Below are positions 1 to 11,665 of a stretch of DNA of 64,000 bases, piece by piece. The stretch is from Epiperipatus broadwayi (lineage: Eukaryota > Onychophora > Udeonychophora > Euonychophora > Peripatidae), in NCBI GenBank assembly GCA_028023455.1, contig JAQFVV010012394.1:27105053-27169052 (forward strand), given 5' to 3'. The position numbers and the translations under genes were made by a program. Positions within the stretch are counted from its first letter, which is position 1, and each line of letters starts with the position of its first letter. The notes below the pieces were generated by a model, which was not told the origin of the DNA, ran no database searches, and was given only the letters and a program-made list of their open reading frames with translations.

Positions 1-3000
1 AATTAAAATTACATATTTTGTTTATATTTGTACAATCTGATTAATATCATCATTGCTACCTTCCTCAAAATGCATTTATATTCAGAGCAATGATTCAGAA
101 ATCAACATATGGACCTGCATTTTGCATGCTGAAATAATGAAGAATGTTGGACCAGAATTTATTTATCAAGATATTTTTAATTATGTTTTAGTCAGGCAAG
201 ATTTGTGTTTTAATAAGTAATACTAAAGATTTTTATTCATCTTATTAATACAATCCACATGATTAAATCGAAGATTCTATGATTATTATGTTGGAAGAAA
301 GATGAAAAATAAGAGTTTTTGAGGTTAAGAGTTCTAAAAGAGATATTAAGATGGCAGAAATACAAATAAAATTATTACCAACTTCACTGTTTAAAAATTA
401 CTTTAAAACTTTATAAATCTTAATTATCTTTTATTGAAAATTTAAGTCCTAAATAAGAAAACCACTACTTATCATGTGGTAATGTGAAGAGTTTCCAAGA
501 ATAACAGATCCATTATCACTGAAGAAATGAATTTTTGAATAAGATATTCTAAAAAGATAAATATATTATACTTTTTAATAATAAAACATTTTGTAATTAT
601 TATTTTATATATATATATATAAAAGAACCTTGTGGAATTATAATTAATATGTACATTTGTTTATGACAACTTAAGTTTTAACCCAGGCAAAATCTTTGAA
701 ATTTTAAGTAGTTAACATTTTTCAACACAAAGTTAGCCTCCCACTTAACTATTTTTTTAGAAATTCACACTTTTTCCCCTTTCAACTAGATTCCAGAAAT
801 TTTCTTCTGAGATTTCAATGTAATGTAGTTTGAAATTATAAAATATCTTTGAAGTAAAGGATTTATAAAAAAGAAAGCCATGGTTTAAAAAATAACTAAT
901 TGTTAAGATCTATTTTCAAACTGTTCTAAAATAATTTTTCAAGATAATTGATGATAGATTAAAATTATCCCCAGTCACCCTTACTACTCTTGGAAAATGT
1001 GCCAGGGAATTTTTTTTTCCATCTTAGATATCCCAAATGGTATTTTAACTTTAAATGATTTTATAAACGAATCATTTCAGCTATTCTTTATTTAAATTGT
1101 TTAATTTTTTAAAAGTATCCATCAGAGAAGTTAAGTTCATCAATCATTAAATGTCATTCAACTGTGTAAATGTTTGTTTTTTTTTGAATTAAGAAAATTT
1201 TTAATTGCCCAAGAGCTTTGCCTTCAGTCAACCATCTTTTATTTGTGTAGAATAAGATTTAGTAGGATTTTAAACATTTGATGTGATAATTTGCTCTAGT
1301 GCTTTTATTATTTTAATAATGACCTTCACGATCTGTTCATATGATAAAATGTTGATGCACAATGTATTTTTGCTGGGTAATATTAGTAATAAGCTGTAAA
1401 GTTACGTTTTTCCCAATAGGAAATAAATCTGTTGTTAAAACCCTTTGTTGCTGTCTTGCCATCAGTAACTATTGCTGTTATCTTATGCATAGAGATGTCA
1501 ATTTCTGGCATATAATTTTTAAATATATTGTAAATATCTTCACTCTTTGTCCACTTTTGCATTGGCAAAATTATTAATAATTCTTTTATACTGAAATAAT
1601 TGAATGTGATTCTTGCAATAAGCTATTAACTGCACTCTATTGGATTTTCTCAGCTAATTGTACCAAGCATCATTCATGTATCTTCAGATTTTTTTTTTAG
1701 TTAGCTTGTCAAATCAGTTGAAATTGTTTGACTTTTTACCTGTAATAATATTATTGGACAATTGCAAATTTTGCATGGTTGAAATAATTTCTTGTTGTTC
1801 AAAAATCCTTTAAACAGCCAATGGGCTGCAAATAGGAACACTTCTTAAATTAATACAGTGGTGGTAAAAGGCTTCTTTTTGTCAATATATGAGAAATTTT
1901 AAAAGAAGTAATAGTAGCATTTTTATTTGTATTTGTGTATCAAACAGAAAGATTGCTGAGTAGTCTATATTGATTTTAGTAGCCAAATTTTTCTAACTTC
2001 TGGTTTAGGTGGATGACTAAGAGCTGTGATTGTCTTAAAATGACTTTCGAGGTTGTTACTGTGCAACTGGTACAATACCATTACAACATGAATAAAGAGA
2101 TTTCTCTTCATGCTAAATAAAATAGTAGTCTTCTTTTCTAATCGTTGTAGAAATTATAGGCTCCTTTTTTGTTTGGATAACTCATTATAGGGAAAATGGA
2201 ATATAAAGTACTGTTTACACATAAAGCTATCAAAGTTGCCTCAAAATGATATCTAATTGGTAAAGGCAAGTCATGTTTGAATTTCATGGAAGCAAGTGTT
2301 TGCAGAACAAACAATAGGTCTTTTTTGTTCTATTCCTATCCATTCAGAAAGCATATACTTAATTATAGGGGTCAAAAATAACTTCACATTTTACACATAT
2401 ATATTATTGAAATATAGTAATTGTTAATTTTTTTTTTTTTTTTTCTGATATTGAAAAAATTGCAGTGGTTGCACTTAAAGATCTTTATGAGCATAGAATT
2501 GAAAACCCTTAATCTATTTTAAATAAATTTTTTATTTGGAAAGAAAAAAAAATCTTTCTCTTTATAAATCTTCATAAATGTTCCTTATTTTTTTTAAAAA
2601 AACATTTATATTATACTAGGTATATCTGCAGCTGGCTTGCATCTGCAGAATAAAAAATAACACTGTAGCTAGCTGCTCCTGTTGCTTGCATATTTACATA
2701 TTATTTAAATGAAATAATAGTATATGTGTTATCAATAGCAGTTTTGCAAGAAATATAACTTTTTATCTACTGAATATAATGAACTTTTAGGATTTTCGTT
2801 TAAATATATTTCTCACATGATAAACTAATTAGTATTATTAATTGTTAAGTGTACATTCTGGTATATATGACATATCTGAGAAAAACATGTAACAAAAGTT
2901 GGTTAATTACACTAATAATTTGTAAATAGTAATTAGTTTTAAGGAATTTGTTCATCACATGCTGTTTAAAAATTATAGTATATTTAAATATTCATTTTTT

Positions 3001-4094
3001 TCAAGACTTTTATTATTGTTTATTTTTGTTCTCTTGATCAGAATCATGCATTTTTAATTTGGATAATTATATGTAATATTCATTTATATAAGATCATTAG
3101 CTTTGAGAGATATAGTTCTTGGCATTCTATTTCTAATACATATGTATTTTTTAACACATGTATTTATCTCTCATTTGAATGTGCTTCTAATTTTATTTAT
3201 AAATATCATGTTGTGATATGGAGAGATTGACTGATTTAATCTTCAGGGTCATCTGATGATGTCTGTCCCTGAATAATATACTATACAGTTATGGGTTAGT
3301 TGTTGGTTTTCTTGTGCAGTGACATAGATGGTTAACTATTTATTTATTTATATTCTTGTGTATGGTTTGATTAATAAAGTTTATTAAGAAATATTATTAT
3401 TGATAATGGCAGTAATTGCAATATGTGTCCAAGCTGCATGAAGTGCCATTTCTGAATCAATTCATATGTTGTGTAATAGCATACTTTAGGTATTTACCAC
3501 AAATTATAGATCATGAATTTTGATGTATAAGGTCACAATGTATTTTTATATATTTATTTGTATATTATTTTCAGTGTATTTCTTGCCGCCATAAAATCTT
3601 GTAAATCACTTTAAAAAATTTTTATAATAGTTTCACTACTATACACTATTAAAATAATTTCAAATGTTTCAGTGTAGTTTTTCCCAATTTAAAACAAATT
3701 TAATATTGAATTAAGGTATAAAACACACTTACATAGCAGCTTCTTCTGCCACACTAAATGCTGCCTTTCACCGAACCTGTGCGATTATGTTAATTTCATT
3801 GCTTGTGTCCTGGATGAATAAGGTGCAAAGTTGGTCATATAAAGTTAATAGATTATATATTTATATGGTAATTAATCCAAATGTTTTTTTGAAGACAAAA
3901 TTGTTTTAAAATATTGTATTGGATAATTTTTAATATTGTTTAAAGTTATTTATAAAGCACTGTAGAAAAGTTGGCTTTTTTAAAATTATCGTAAGCAAAC
4001 ATTTTTCAAAAAATAAATAATGAGAGGCTACCACTTGCATTGATTCTTTTTATTGATTTATTGCTTAAAATTGATCAGATCTTTTTATTAGCCA
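1..4094. other. A+T-rich non-coding sequence, no gene seen
   Basis: Only short random open frames occur, with no recognisable protein. A (TA)n tract lies near 608-622 and poly-T/poly-A runs are common. At about 2615-2770 a degraded stretch (starting near ggtatatctgcagctggc) resembles the start of the dispersed repeat near 4560-4720. A small inverted repeat TTCAGGG/CCCTGAA spans about 3242-3273. If CCT3 extends this far upstream the block is intronic; that is inference only. Confidence 0.5.
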
Positions 4095-4171
4095 ATAAAC
4101 ATCACATGATCACCATTTCTTATGCTTGCTTTTAACTGTTATTATACGTATAGTGAGTTTTGCCTGTTTTA
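4095..4171 (+). repeat. Fragment of dispersed repeat family (same as 12548-12813)
   Basis: The stretch ccaataaacatcacatgatc through the TTGCTTTTAACTGTT block, and then tacgtatagtgagttttgcc, closely matches both outer parts of the repeat at 12548-12813. The central inverted arms are missing, so this looks like an internally deleted copy. It encodes no protein. It is probably a non-autonomous DNA element. Confidence 0.6.
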
Positions 4172-4440
4172 ATCTTTTTATTAGCATATATCCATTACTA
4201 TTTTGGTTAATAAATTGAAGTTAATATTAAATTCTGTCATTATGTTTGAAAATCTATAAAACAAATTTGAAAATAACTTTATTCTTTTAAAATCAGGTAT
4301 ATTACATTTCCTTTTTATGATATATACACGTGTATAGTTCGAGCCTCCTTTTAAGTATACAGTTTGTAAACTATATATAAAAAAAGATCTCAGTGGTAAA
4401 TTATCAAAGTTTTTAAAACAATTAAATATCATAAAGCAAA

Positions 4441-4720
4441 AATTCATAGTAAAATTCTCTACAAAAAAAGAAAGGAAAATCATGTAAAATTAATGAGATT
4501 GGTTCCAGATTTGTTTAGTTACAAGGTAACAAAGAAACTTTCATATATATATTAACTAATACTAGCTATACCCACAACTTTGCTTGCATTATTATGTTAA
4601 ATGAATGTAATGTAGTTGATAATTAAGATGTATTTAAATATTTATAGGAAATAATAATAGATGAGATACTAACAGCAGAGATCGTTTTTAATTGCTGTTG
4701 ATAACTTGTATTATTATTAT
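4441..4720 (+). repeat. Dispersed repeat copy (ttgagttataaagccac family)
   Basis: About 110 bases beginning near taaaattctctacaaaaaaa and running through acaaagaaactttcatatat are shared with 5621-5737 and 9420-9540. The sequence continues into actagctatacccacaactt, a stretch resembling part of 2615-2770. Three copies with diverged ends indicate an old interspersed repeat. No coding capacity or terminal structure was found to classify it. Confidence 0.55.
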
Positions 4721-5620
4721 TTTATGTAAATATTTTTTAAATAGATTTTAGGTCTCTACATTACATTGTTTTATTTTACTAAGGTGAGCAAAGCTGACCA
4801 GTGGCTTTTCAAACATTAATAAAAATAAAAGAATATAATGCAATTGATTATTAAAATATATTTCTAATTTTATATATAAGAATGTTATATTCTGATAAAT
4901 AGAAATTTTCGAATGTTTTTTAATGTATTAAATACCAAATAAAATTTTTATTCACTATTTCTCTCCATTTCTTTCTCTGTCCCTTTGCGTTAGTAGAAAG
5001 TTTGATAATTAAAATATATTTAAGTACTATTTGCATGAAATATTTATCAATAGCAGCATCGCAAAAAATATAAATTTATTAAATATAAACAATTTTGTTG
5101 CAATATATGCAAGTAAGAAATTAAATATGTAGTCCAAACAAATTTTAAATAATTTAAAATATATTTATTCAGTAAAGTATTACCTGGGTTATGAAAAACT
5201 AATATGCAGGCCACGACATTTTACTTTATTGTATGAGAATATACTTAAAAGGAAATGTTAATCAAATTTATTTTGTCTCTTGGTATACTGCAACATTTTA
5301 AAATCTACTTTTTTACATGTTAAATATATTTAAACAGATTCTAAAAGTTGATCAAATTCATTATTATAATTGATTTAAATTGTCATTATTCAAATGAGAA
5401 ATGAAATACATTGTTACAAACCCAATTTAATTAATTTAAAATATATTTACCAAATCAAATTTTATCTTGCTTTTTCAAAAACTACTTTTTGCTTAAAAAA
5501 TTTTCTGACCTGTACTCTTTTAATCAATGGCCTTCTTTTGGGGATTTTTATGGCATCATTTGGAAAAAAAAATAGATTAATTGTGAATTACACATTTTTT
5601 TAAAACAAAGCAAAAATTTA
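4721..5620. other. A+T-rich non-coding sequence, no gene seen
   Basis: Nothing codes here. A short piece at about 5030-5110 (tatcaatagcagcatcgcaa) resembles the downstream part of the 2615-2770 repeat. Confidence 0.5.
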
Positions 5621-5737
5621 TGTTAGTAAAATTCTATACAAAAAAAGAAGGAAAATAATGCAAGACTCTTCAAGATTGATACAATATTTGTTGAGTTATA
5701 AAGTCACAAGCAAACTTTCACATTTATATAGTAATAG
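5621..5737 (+). repeat. Dispersed repeat copy interrupted by the 5738-7045 element
   Basis: This is the same family as 4441-4560 and 9420-9540, with the shared core acaatatttgttgagttata. The copy ends at agtaatag, which is the left target-site duplication of the transposon that begins at 5738. The transposon therefore inserted into this older repeat. Confidence 0.6.
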
Positions 5738-6232
5738 GGTATTTTGGTATTAGAGCTGCAATGTAGGAGAAATAGGAGGCCTTTTCACACCCACAATAAA
5801 TGTGTAATGTCACGATGACGTCAAATTGAAATGAAATAAATCCTGTGAGTATACATGTCGAAACATGTTTTTATCTTTATCAACACGATCTTTTTTTTTT
5901 TGTAATACTTCGACATTTTGAGTTATTGTCCAGATTTCTTTCTGTCATACTTAACGATATAAAAGAAATGATTCCATCAGGATAAAAACCTAATAAAAGT
6001 CTCATAATTAATATGTATTTTTTTTTTTTTGGTTTAAGTTGTTTATAAAAAAAAATATATTTATTAGCATTTCTGTTGAAAATCCCAGCATATTCTGCAA
6101 TCATGTGTTATATTTTCAGAAAGAAAATATTTAGTAGAGATCTCCGTTTTCTGTAGTATTAAATGTTTTGTTTCAAGACGACAATTCCTGTTATATATTA
6201 CATGGTAAATATTGTATGAGTATACTTAATAT

Positions 6233-6750
6233 GTTTTTATAAATATTATTTAAAAACCAAAATCATTTATTGTTTATTCAGTATCAATTTTTTTGCATAA
6301 TGGCGTCATTTCATTAAGATCACAAATCAGTTTTTTTTTTTTTGATTGGGAATGTCGTTCTTAGTGTGAAAGTTATACGTATAGTTAATGTCTTTTTATA
6401 AATATTATTTAAAAATAAAAATCATTTATGGTTTGTTTAGTGCGTATTTAAAGTAACAATTTTTTTTGTGTAATGCCGTCATTTCATTAAGATCGCTTTT
6501 TTTTTTTTATTTCAAATGTCGCTCTTAAAAGTTGTTAGTGTCCAACTCGTACACATTTGAATGTCTTGTTATTTAAAAACCAAAGTCATTTACTATTTGT
6601 TTAGTGTGTATTTAAACACAATTTTTTTGTGTAATGGCATCATTTCATTAAGATCACAAATCACATTTTTTTTTTTTTTGATTTAAAATATTCTTAAAAG
6701 TTGTTAGTGTCCAAGTCGTACATATTTGAATGTCTTGTTCAAAATCATAC
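6233..6750. repeat. Tandem array, about 3 units of 157-173 bp
   Basis: Unit starts lie near 6233, 6390, 6563 and a short partial unit near 6732, recognised by gtctttttataaatattatt or gtcttgttatttaaaaacca. Each full unit carries the block catcatttcattaagatcac (or gtcatttc... variants) followed by a poly-T run. Units are diverged from each other but collinear. The array lies wholly inside the 5738-7045 transposon, so it is internal satellite-like DNA carried by the element. Confidence 0.75.
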
Positions 6751-6861
6751 ATTTTTTATTGAAAATGATAAATATGTTTATTACGTTTTTACTTTTAATT
6801 TTTAGTCCTGCAATACAGAGCATGTATTAGACCTACTGTGCCCATTTCACATTCATATCAT

Positions 6862-6870
6862 CCCCCCCCC
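6862..6870. repeat. Poly-C run (9), first of at least twelve long G/C homopolymers
   Basis: In sequence this A+T-rich, C or G runs of 8-14 recur: 6862, 26212, 26266, 32904, 34206, 35983, 52747, 54891, 56096, 56247, 57494 and 57810. Several lie at or inside repeats. They may be real expansions or partly sequencing artefacts. Confidence 0.7.
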
Positions 6871-7053
6871 TCCCATAATTTTGTAAATCTTGCCAAAATG
6901 TCATGTACAAGATCCGTGTATACATTTTTTTTTTTTCAAACAAGTAGTGTACATGTTATTTTGTCAGATCCCAAGATTACAAAGTTATCAGCGGATTGAT
7001 ACGAATGTACATAAACTCCGTGTTGCAACTCTAATACCAAATACCAGTAATAG

Positions 7054-7879
7054 ATATGGATACTTTTTATTTATTATAATTACTCTGCTATAATTATACC
7101 AGACTCCTAACACTTTCTATTCAAAACTGTTTTTCTCATATTTGTACATTTTCCAGCATCTTGATTTTAAATTGTAAATGCTTAGATTCTTTCATATGTA
7201 GGTGGTATATATTAGAATATTTTTTCTATTAAATGCTGTTTTAATCTTGTTTTCAATTTATTTTTTATTGTTCATACATTTGAAACATTTGTATTATCTC
7301 ATAATCTAAGTAATTTGCAATATAAATATTCTTATTTTTCAATATCTTCCTTTTTTTAACATTTATTTATCTAAATTTATCTTTTAAATGCTTTTATATT
7401 AACTTGTTCTTTCTGTGTTTCTATCAAGTTGTCCACAGTTTTTAATTTTTAACAATAAAAAAAAATTGTTCCTCTTTAAAACTGGAACTCAAGTACTTGT
7501 TTTTCAGGAAAGAACCTTAGCAACTGAATCAGTGGAAGTATTACATTTGTTAATATTTTCATTTAACTTATATTTAATTCATTAAAAGTAATCAGTTTCT
7601 TCTAAAGTACAAATTATTCTTATGAAATACTTAATATTTCATAAATATTTTGGGAAAAAAATAATAAATGTGTAAAAAAGATTAGAAATTAATTAGAAAG
7701 CCAATACATAAATATTTTTATATATTAGATGAGCACATGATATTTGTTAGAAGGTGTATTTTTTATTTTCATGTGTTATTATTAAATTATAATTTTTGTC
7801 AAATCTTTTAGTTCTAACCATTTTTTAAAATAATATAACTAAAAAGTAAAAAAAAAAAAAGTAGTAAAAATTTTTAAAA
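7054..7879. other. A+T-rich non-coding sequence, no gene seen
   Basis: No motif, repeat or open frame worth naming was found between the right target duplication of the preceding element and the left arm of the fold-back repeat. Confidence 0.5.
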
Positions 7880-9430
7880 TAATGCTTTTATGTAAATAGC
7901 TGACTAAAAATTACAAAATAACATAGTAATCAACAAAGTAATCCCCTCTTCAGTAATTTGTCATTCTTGGAAAATGTCAGAAATCTTAAGAATCTAGTCT
8001 TGTTATAAAATAATTCAGGAATATTGTCATTTCATAAAACCATTTGAGGCTCAAGTAAATTATAAAAATCAAAAAGGCCTCAAATTTTTTTATGAGTAGA
8101 CAATATTCCTGCAATTTTCAATTGTTTATAACAAGTCTAGATTCTTAAGATATCTGATATTTTTCAAAAATGACAAATTGGTAGTTTTATATTAGCGTGT
8201 TGAAACCGCCTGAGGGCGCCATTTCTATTCTATCGCACAGAAATATGTTGTTTAGGCAGCCTCCACTATAGAACGTTCTATTTCAATGCGTAAGTCTAGA
8301 AATAGTCCGTTGTACGTGGTGGCTGTGTCTATTTCTATACTAATGCACAGAAACATGACGTTTAATCTGCCACATAAGCCGTTATCTCGGCTTATGCTCA
8401 GATTTGTGTTACGCACTTTGGACGTGCAATCGGATTTCAATTTTCGCTACAGTATTGTGTGAGGGTGGCTGGAATTCCGTCTGTCAAAACTATTTTAATA
8501 TTCATTATGACCTTTCCCCCCTATCTCCCCTGTTTTATGAAGCTCTACTAGCAATTGTGAGCATGTGCTGATGCTTCCCTAGTCAAGGTTTTGTCTTGAA
8601 ACATTGGGCAAGGGGAGGTGCAAGCGTGATTTCGATCCAATCACGCTGAAATTTGCGTTTGGGGGAGAACAACCATGATATTAGTAAAATGGCTGAATTA
8701 AAGTTTCCCAATGTCAAAGTTTGGGATTTGCCTTGCTCCGAAACGGACACCATCCCCTTTTTACATCATTATGGAATAGTGGCATGTGTGAAGAAGTGTT
8801 TGTGCTGAGAAGAAATGAAATATCATTGCGTAAGCTACCAGTTCAAACGCAAGGATCTACAGATTCCGTGAGCTTGGTCGCGAAAGCTTAATGTTTCGGG
8901 CGTGACAGCTATTTGGCGGGCCGAAGTTGATTGTTGATGTTAAGGAGACCTTGTTTAGCCGCTGGGCTGAGTTGAAGTGGTGGCATGTGCACAAAGGGGG
9001 AGACATATTCCAGGTCCTATTATTAGAACTTCGAGTTGCGTGCCGTTAATTCGCATGTTAAGAATCCAAACCCCCAAAAAAAATTGGTTTGAAATGTATG
9101 TATTTCATGGAATATCCATTAAATGTAAATACTTATTTATAGTAAAAAAAAAAAGCTGCTTTTTTGCGAATACCAAATAAAAAAAAAGGTAAGTACTTAT
9201 TAAATGTATTTTGATTTATGTATTTTTTGTAAATAAAATTATTTTATTTTTAATGTGGACAAAAAACCAAGGCCGGCCCGGCAACATTATATTTATGTTT
9301 GTTTACAAACAAGCAACACCGTCAAGCATTTTCAAAACGCTAATATAAAACTACCGGCAAATTAACCAAGAGGTGGATTACTTGTTATTTTATACTTTTT
9401 AGTCATCTATTTGCATCCTGTAAAATTCTA
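7880..9430. repeat. Fold-back (long inverted repeat) element, split by 8180-9355
   Basis: The left arm, about 7880-8025, carries tgactaaaaattacaaaata, gtaatcccctctt, gaatctagtcttgttataaa and caggaatattgtc. It is the inverted complement of a right arm that runs 8088-8179 and resumes at 9356-9430 (gacaatattcctg, tttataacaagtctagattc, accaagaggtggattac, actttttagtcatctatttg). The arms are diverged but collinear. Removing the 8180-9355 insert restores the palindrome, so the fold-back existed before that insertion. Confidence 0.75.
8180..9355. mobile_element. Merlin-like DNA transposon copy, 8-bp TSD, decayed
   Basis: The termini ggtagttttatattagcg and its complement, extending to 26 bp with one mismatch, are flanked by gacaaatt (8172-8179) and ggcaaatt (9356-9363), a 7/8 target duplication. 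The 1176-bp interior is clearly more G+C-rich than its surroundings, which marks a foreign insertion. Starting at 8690 a decayed plus frame reads MAELKFPNVKVWDLP, then IPFLHHYGIVA and CVKKC, before stops. This loosely resembles the N-terminus of ISXO2/Merlin transposases (a short helix, then a Cys-rich ribbon); that family call is inference. No DDE core is present, so the copy is non-autonomous. Confidence 0.75.
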
Positions 9431-9545
9431 TGCAAAATAAAAAAAAAAAGAAAAATCATTCAATATTAATTTAGATTGGTACAATATTTGTTGAGTTATA
9501 AAGCCACAAAGAAACAAACTTTCATATTTATATTATAATATATAG
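9420..9545 (+). repeat. Dispersed repeat copy (ttgagttataaagccac family)
   Basis: It matches 4441-4560 and 5621-5737 through taaaattctatgcaaaa, acaatatttgttgagttata and actttcatatttatatta. It borders the MITE that starts at 9546. Confidence 0.55.
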
Positions 9546-9750
9546 GTAATCTTGTGGAAGAAAATTACTCTGCACATGCACTATTAAATTGATACATACT
9601 CACTTATCAAATAAGTATTTTAAAAGCATAAGTGGTCCACTTATGCTTAGAACCTAACATGTTTAAATCAAGGCATGATTATTATTAGTTTAATATTTCA
9701 ATTGACAAATTATTTGTACCAGTTTAGTTTATATCACAGGGAAGAGAAGG
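9546..9750 (+). mobile_element. Left half of a MITE (truncated copy)
   Basis: The end gtaatcttgtggaagaaaat and the following roughly 195 bases (tattaaattgatacatactc, cataagtggtccacttatgc, caattgacaaattatttgta) are repeated in the complete copy at 9832-10171. The right half is absent, so this copy is truncated. It encodes no protein. Confidence 0.65.
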
Positions 9751-9831
9751 TTTCTCATTTTTAACTACCTATGATTTTGAAATATATTAGTTTGAATATA
9801 TGTAATAAATAATATAGCAATTCATATATAT

Positions 9832-10171
9832 GTAATCTTATGAAGAAATTACTCTTCACACCTGTGTTATTAAATTGACACACCTTCACCCTTCAATAAG
9901 TGTTTAAAAACATAAATGGTGCACTTATTGTGTTAGAGCCTATTCATTAATAAACCAACTCTTATTGATTGCGCTTAAATCAGAGCTTGATCTTATTATG
10001 AGCCTGATATTTTAATTGACAAATTATTTGCACCATTTGGTTTATTTAAGAATAAACTCTAAGCATAAGTGGACTTCTTAAGCTTTTAAAATACTTATTT
10101 ATAGGTGAGTGAGTGTCCATTTAACATCAATTTAATACTGTGTGAAGAGTAATTTTCTTCCACAAGATTAC
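9832..10171. mobile_element. Complete MITE, 340 bp, long terminal inverted repeats
   Basis: The left terminus gtaatcttatgaagaaatta and the inverted right terminus (gtaatcttgtggaagaaaat read on the minus strand) pair over about 100 bp, including the attaaattga and cttaagtg-like blocks. Together with the truncated copy at 9546 it forms an inverted arrangement over 626 bp. There is no transposase; the superfamily cannot be told from the ends alone. Confidence 0.65.
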
Positions 10172-11090
10172 ATATATATATATATATAAATCTATATTAT
10201 TATTATTATATATTAATAGATAGATAGATAGATACTACTGTAATCATTTATTTTATGGTTGTATTTTATTAAGTGAATATTTTGAAGATGTTAAGAGCTG
10301 TTTATAAATCTAATTACCATCTAACAATAAAATAATCATTTATTTTTAAAATTTTGTTTTTGCTGTAAGTAATCATATTTGTTTTTTTTATAAGTATTTG
10401 TTAAACTTGTCACATAATAAAAAAATCTTTAAAAATATTTTTGTATTTAATTTTAAAGATTTACAAAAGGTAGATTGAATAACTATCTGTGTATTGTTAG
10501 TTTCACAAATTAATGAAGTGATAGTTTCCAGATTGAAATGCAATTCTAAATGTTACTTGATTTTTTTTGTGGAATATCCATTTGTTATTTAATAGTGCAT
10601 TAATACCACAAGAGATAAACTTTGGTCCATGATATTTGCCAGTCTCTTGACACTTTATTCTATCATTTCAAATTAGGAACTTTATAGAAATGACCCCCTA
10701 CAACCTTAAGGTGGTAAAAATTACACACAATAAAGCTTACTTAATTTGAATCAGGAGAGCTAATTAAAAAATTGAATTTCAATACTAATTCATATAAAGT
10801 AAAAATATCTTTAAAAGAAAATGAATTAAGCAAAATTTTAAAAAAAAAGCCAAGTATCAGCTGTGTGTCTTTTATTATTTATAATGGATATTCTTTTTAT
10901 TGCTGGTCATATTTTTTCCTCTAATTACATAGCTAGTGTTTAAGACAAAAGATTTTATTTAGGAGTTACATTTTAAAAAATAAATTTGTCTTCTCAGTAA
11001 TATAAATCTCATTGTTTTATGAAGTAACTTTAAAAAACACTTCTTACATTTATTAGATTACAACAGCATAAATCCATTCACTTCTTAAAA
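10172..11090. other. A+T-rich sequence with microsatellites, no gene seen
   Basis: (TA)n lies near 10171-10186 and (GATA)n near 10204-10223. The rest shows no coding or repeat signal that I could recognise. Confidence 0.5.
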
Positions 11091-11091
11091 T

Positions 11092-11265
11092 GTCAGAGTA
11101 GCTGAGATGGTTGGTACTATCTTAAATTCAGTATTTTTGAATCTAAAAGTTCCAGGTTTGATTCCCATGCCAGTATTGTCACTGGTCAAACCATCAACAT
11201 CTGAAGTAAACTAATCTCTGTGGGATGACCAACAGTTGAATGTATTTGAAAAGTTTATTTGATTT
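11092..11265 (+). mobile_element. tRNA-derived SINE
   Basis: An A-box match tagctgagatgg (11099-11110; consensus TRGYNNANNNGG) is followed after about 45 bases by a B-box match ggtttgattcc (11155-11165; consensus GGTTCGANTCC). This is an internal RNA polymerase III promoter in tRNA-like geometry. The head gtcagagtagctgagatggt, a TTAAA anticodon-loop-like stretch and a long variable region suggest a class II tRNA ancestor such as Leu, which is tentative. A tRNA-unrelated tail follows. It is not a functional tRNA: the acceptor stem does not pair and both boxes are mutated. Such SINEs depend on LINE machinery, and the RTE LINEs in this window are possible partners. Confidence 0.65.
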
Positions 11266-11439
11266 TTTTCTAGATCTATAATAATTAATTCTACATGAAG
11301 GCAATAATCCAATATATAATTGCAAAAAAAAAAAGATATTTTTTATATTGCTGCAAGTTTTTCACAAATATTTGAAAAATTGTATTAATAATTTTTATTA
11401 GTCATTCATTAGACTACAGATATCTATAATGAATTATAT

Positions 11440-11665
11440 ATATATGCTGAACAATGTTAAAGATATGTATAAGATATTGTGATCTGAGCCAATTGATGAG
11501 TGCTGGTTCAGCAGGAAATATACATCTTGGGGATCATAGATCTTTTTCACATGTCCTTGGTCATATGTTTATAATTACGTCACTCTACATGGTATTAAAA
11601 GTGGACAGAAACCAGTCCCTATCTTGGGTGAGATTGGTGTAGTGAAAATTACACTACAGAAATAT
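11440..11665 (+). repeat. Dispersed repeat (ggggatcatagatctttttc family), copy 1
   Basis: This stretch, from tgctgaacaatgttaaagat through ttggggatcatagatctttt to gtgaaaattacactac, is closely matched at 42796-43000. Both copies begin after an AT-rich tatata stretch. The open frame across it (62 codons) has no recognisable protein. Its class is unknown. Confidence 0.7.

Larger units (their letters stand above)
5738..7045. mobile_element. Non-autonomous DNA transposon, Merlin-like ends, 8-bp TSD
   Basis: The left end ggtattttggtattagagct and the reverse complement of the right end (ggtatttggtattagagtt) form terminal inverted repeats of about 24 bp. They are flanked by an identical 8-bp direct repeat, agtaatag, at 5730-5737 and 7046-7053. 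The element is 1308 bp and has no recognisable transposase. An 8-bp duplication with ends starting GG suggests Merlin; hAT also makes 8-bp duplications but its ends usually start CAG. The ends resemble those of the element at 8180-9355 (shared GGTA...TATTAG). A tandem array fills 6233-6750. Confidence 0.75.

Noticed and set aside
1362-1577. Overlapping open frames on both strands (71 and 61 codons).
   Set aside because: Low-complexity A+T-rich translation, open on both strands at once, with no recognisable domain or splice context.
6233-6750. Possible CRISPR array because of regular repeats.
   Set aside because: Units of about 160-170 bp with no spacers, diverged, inside a eukaryotic transposon.
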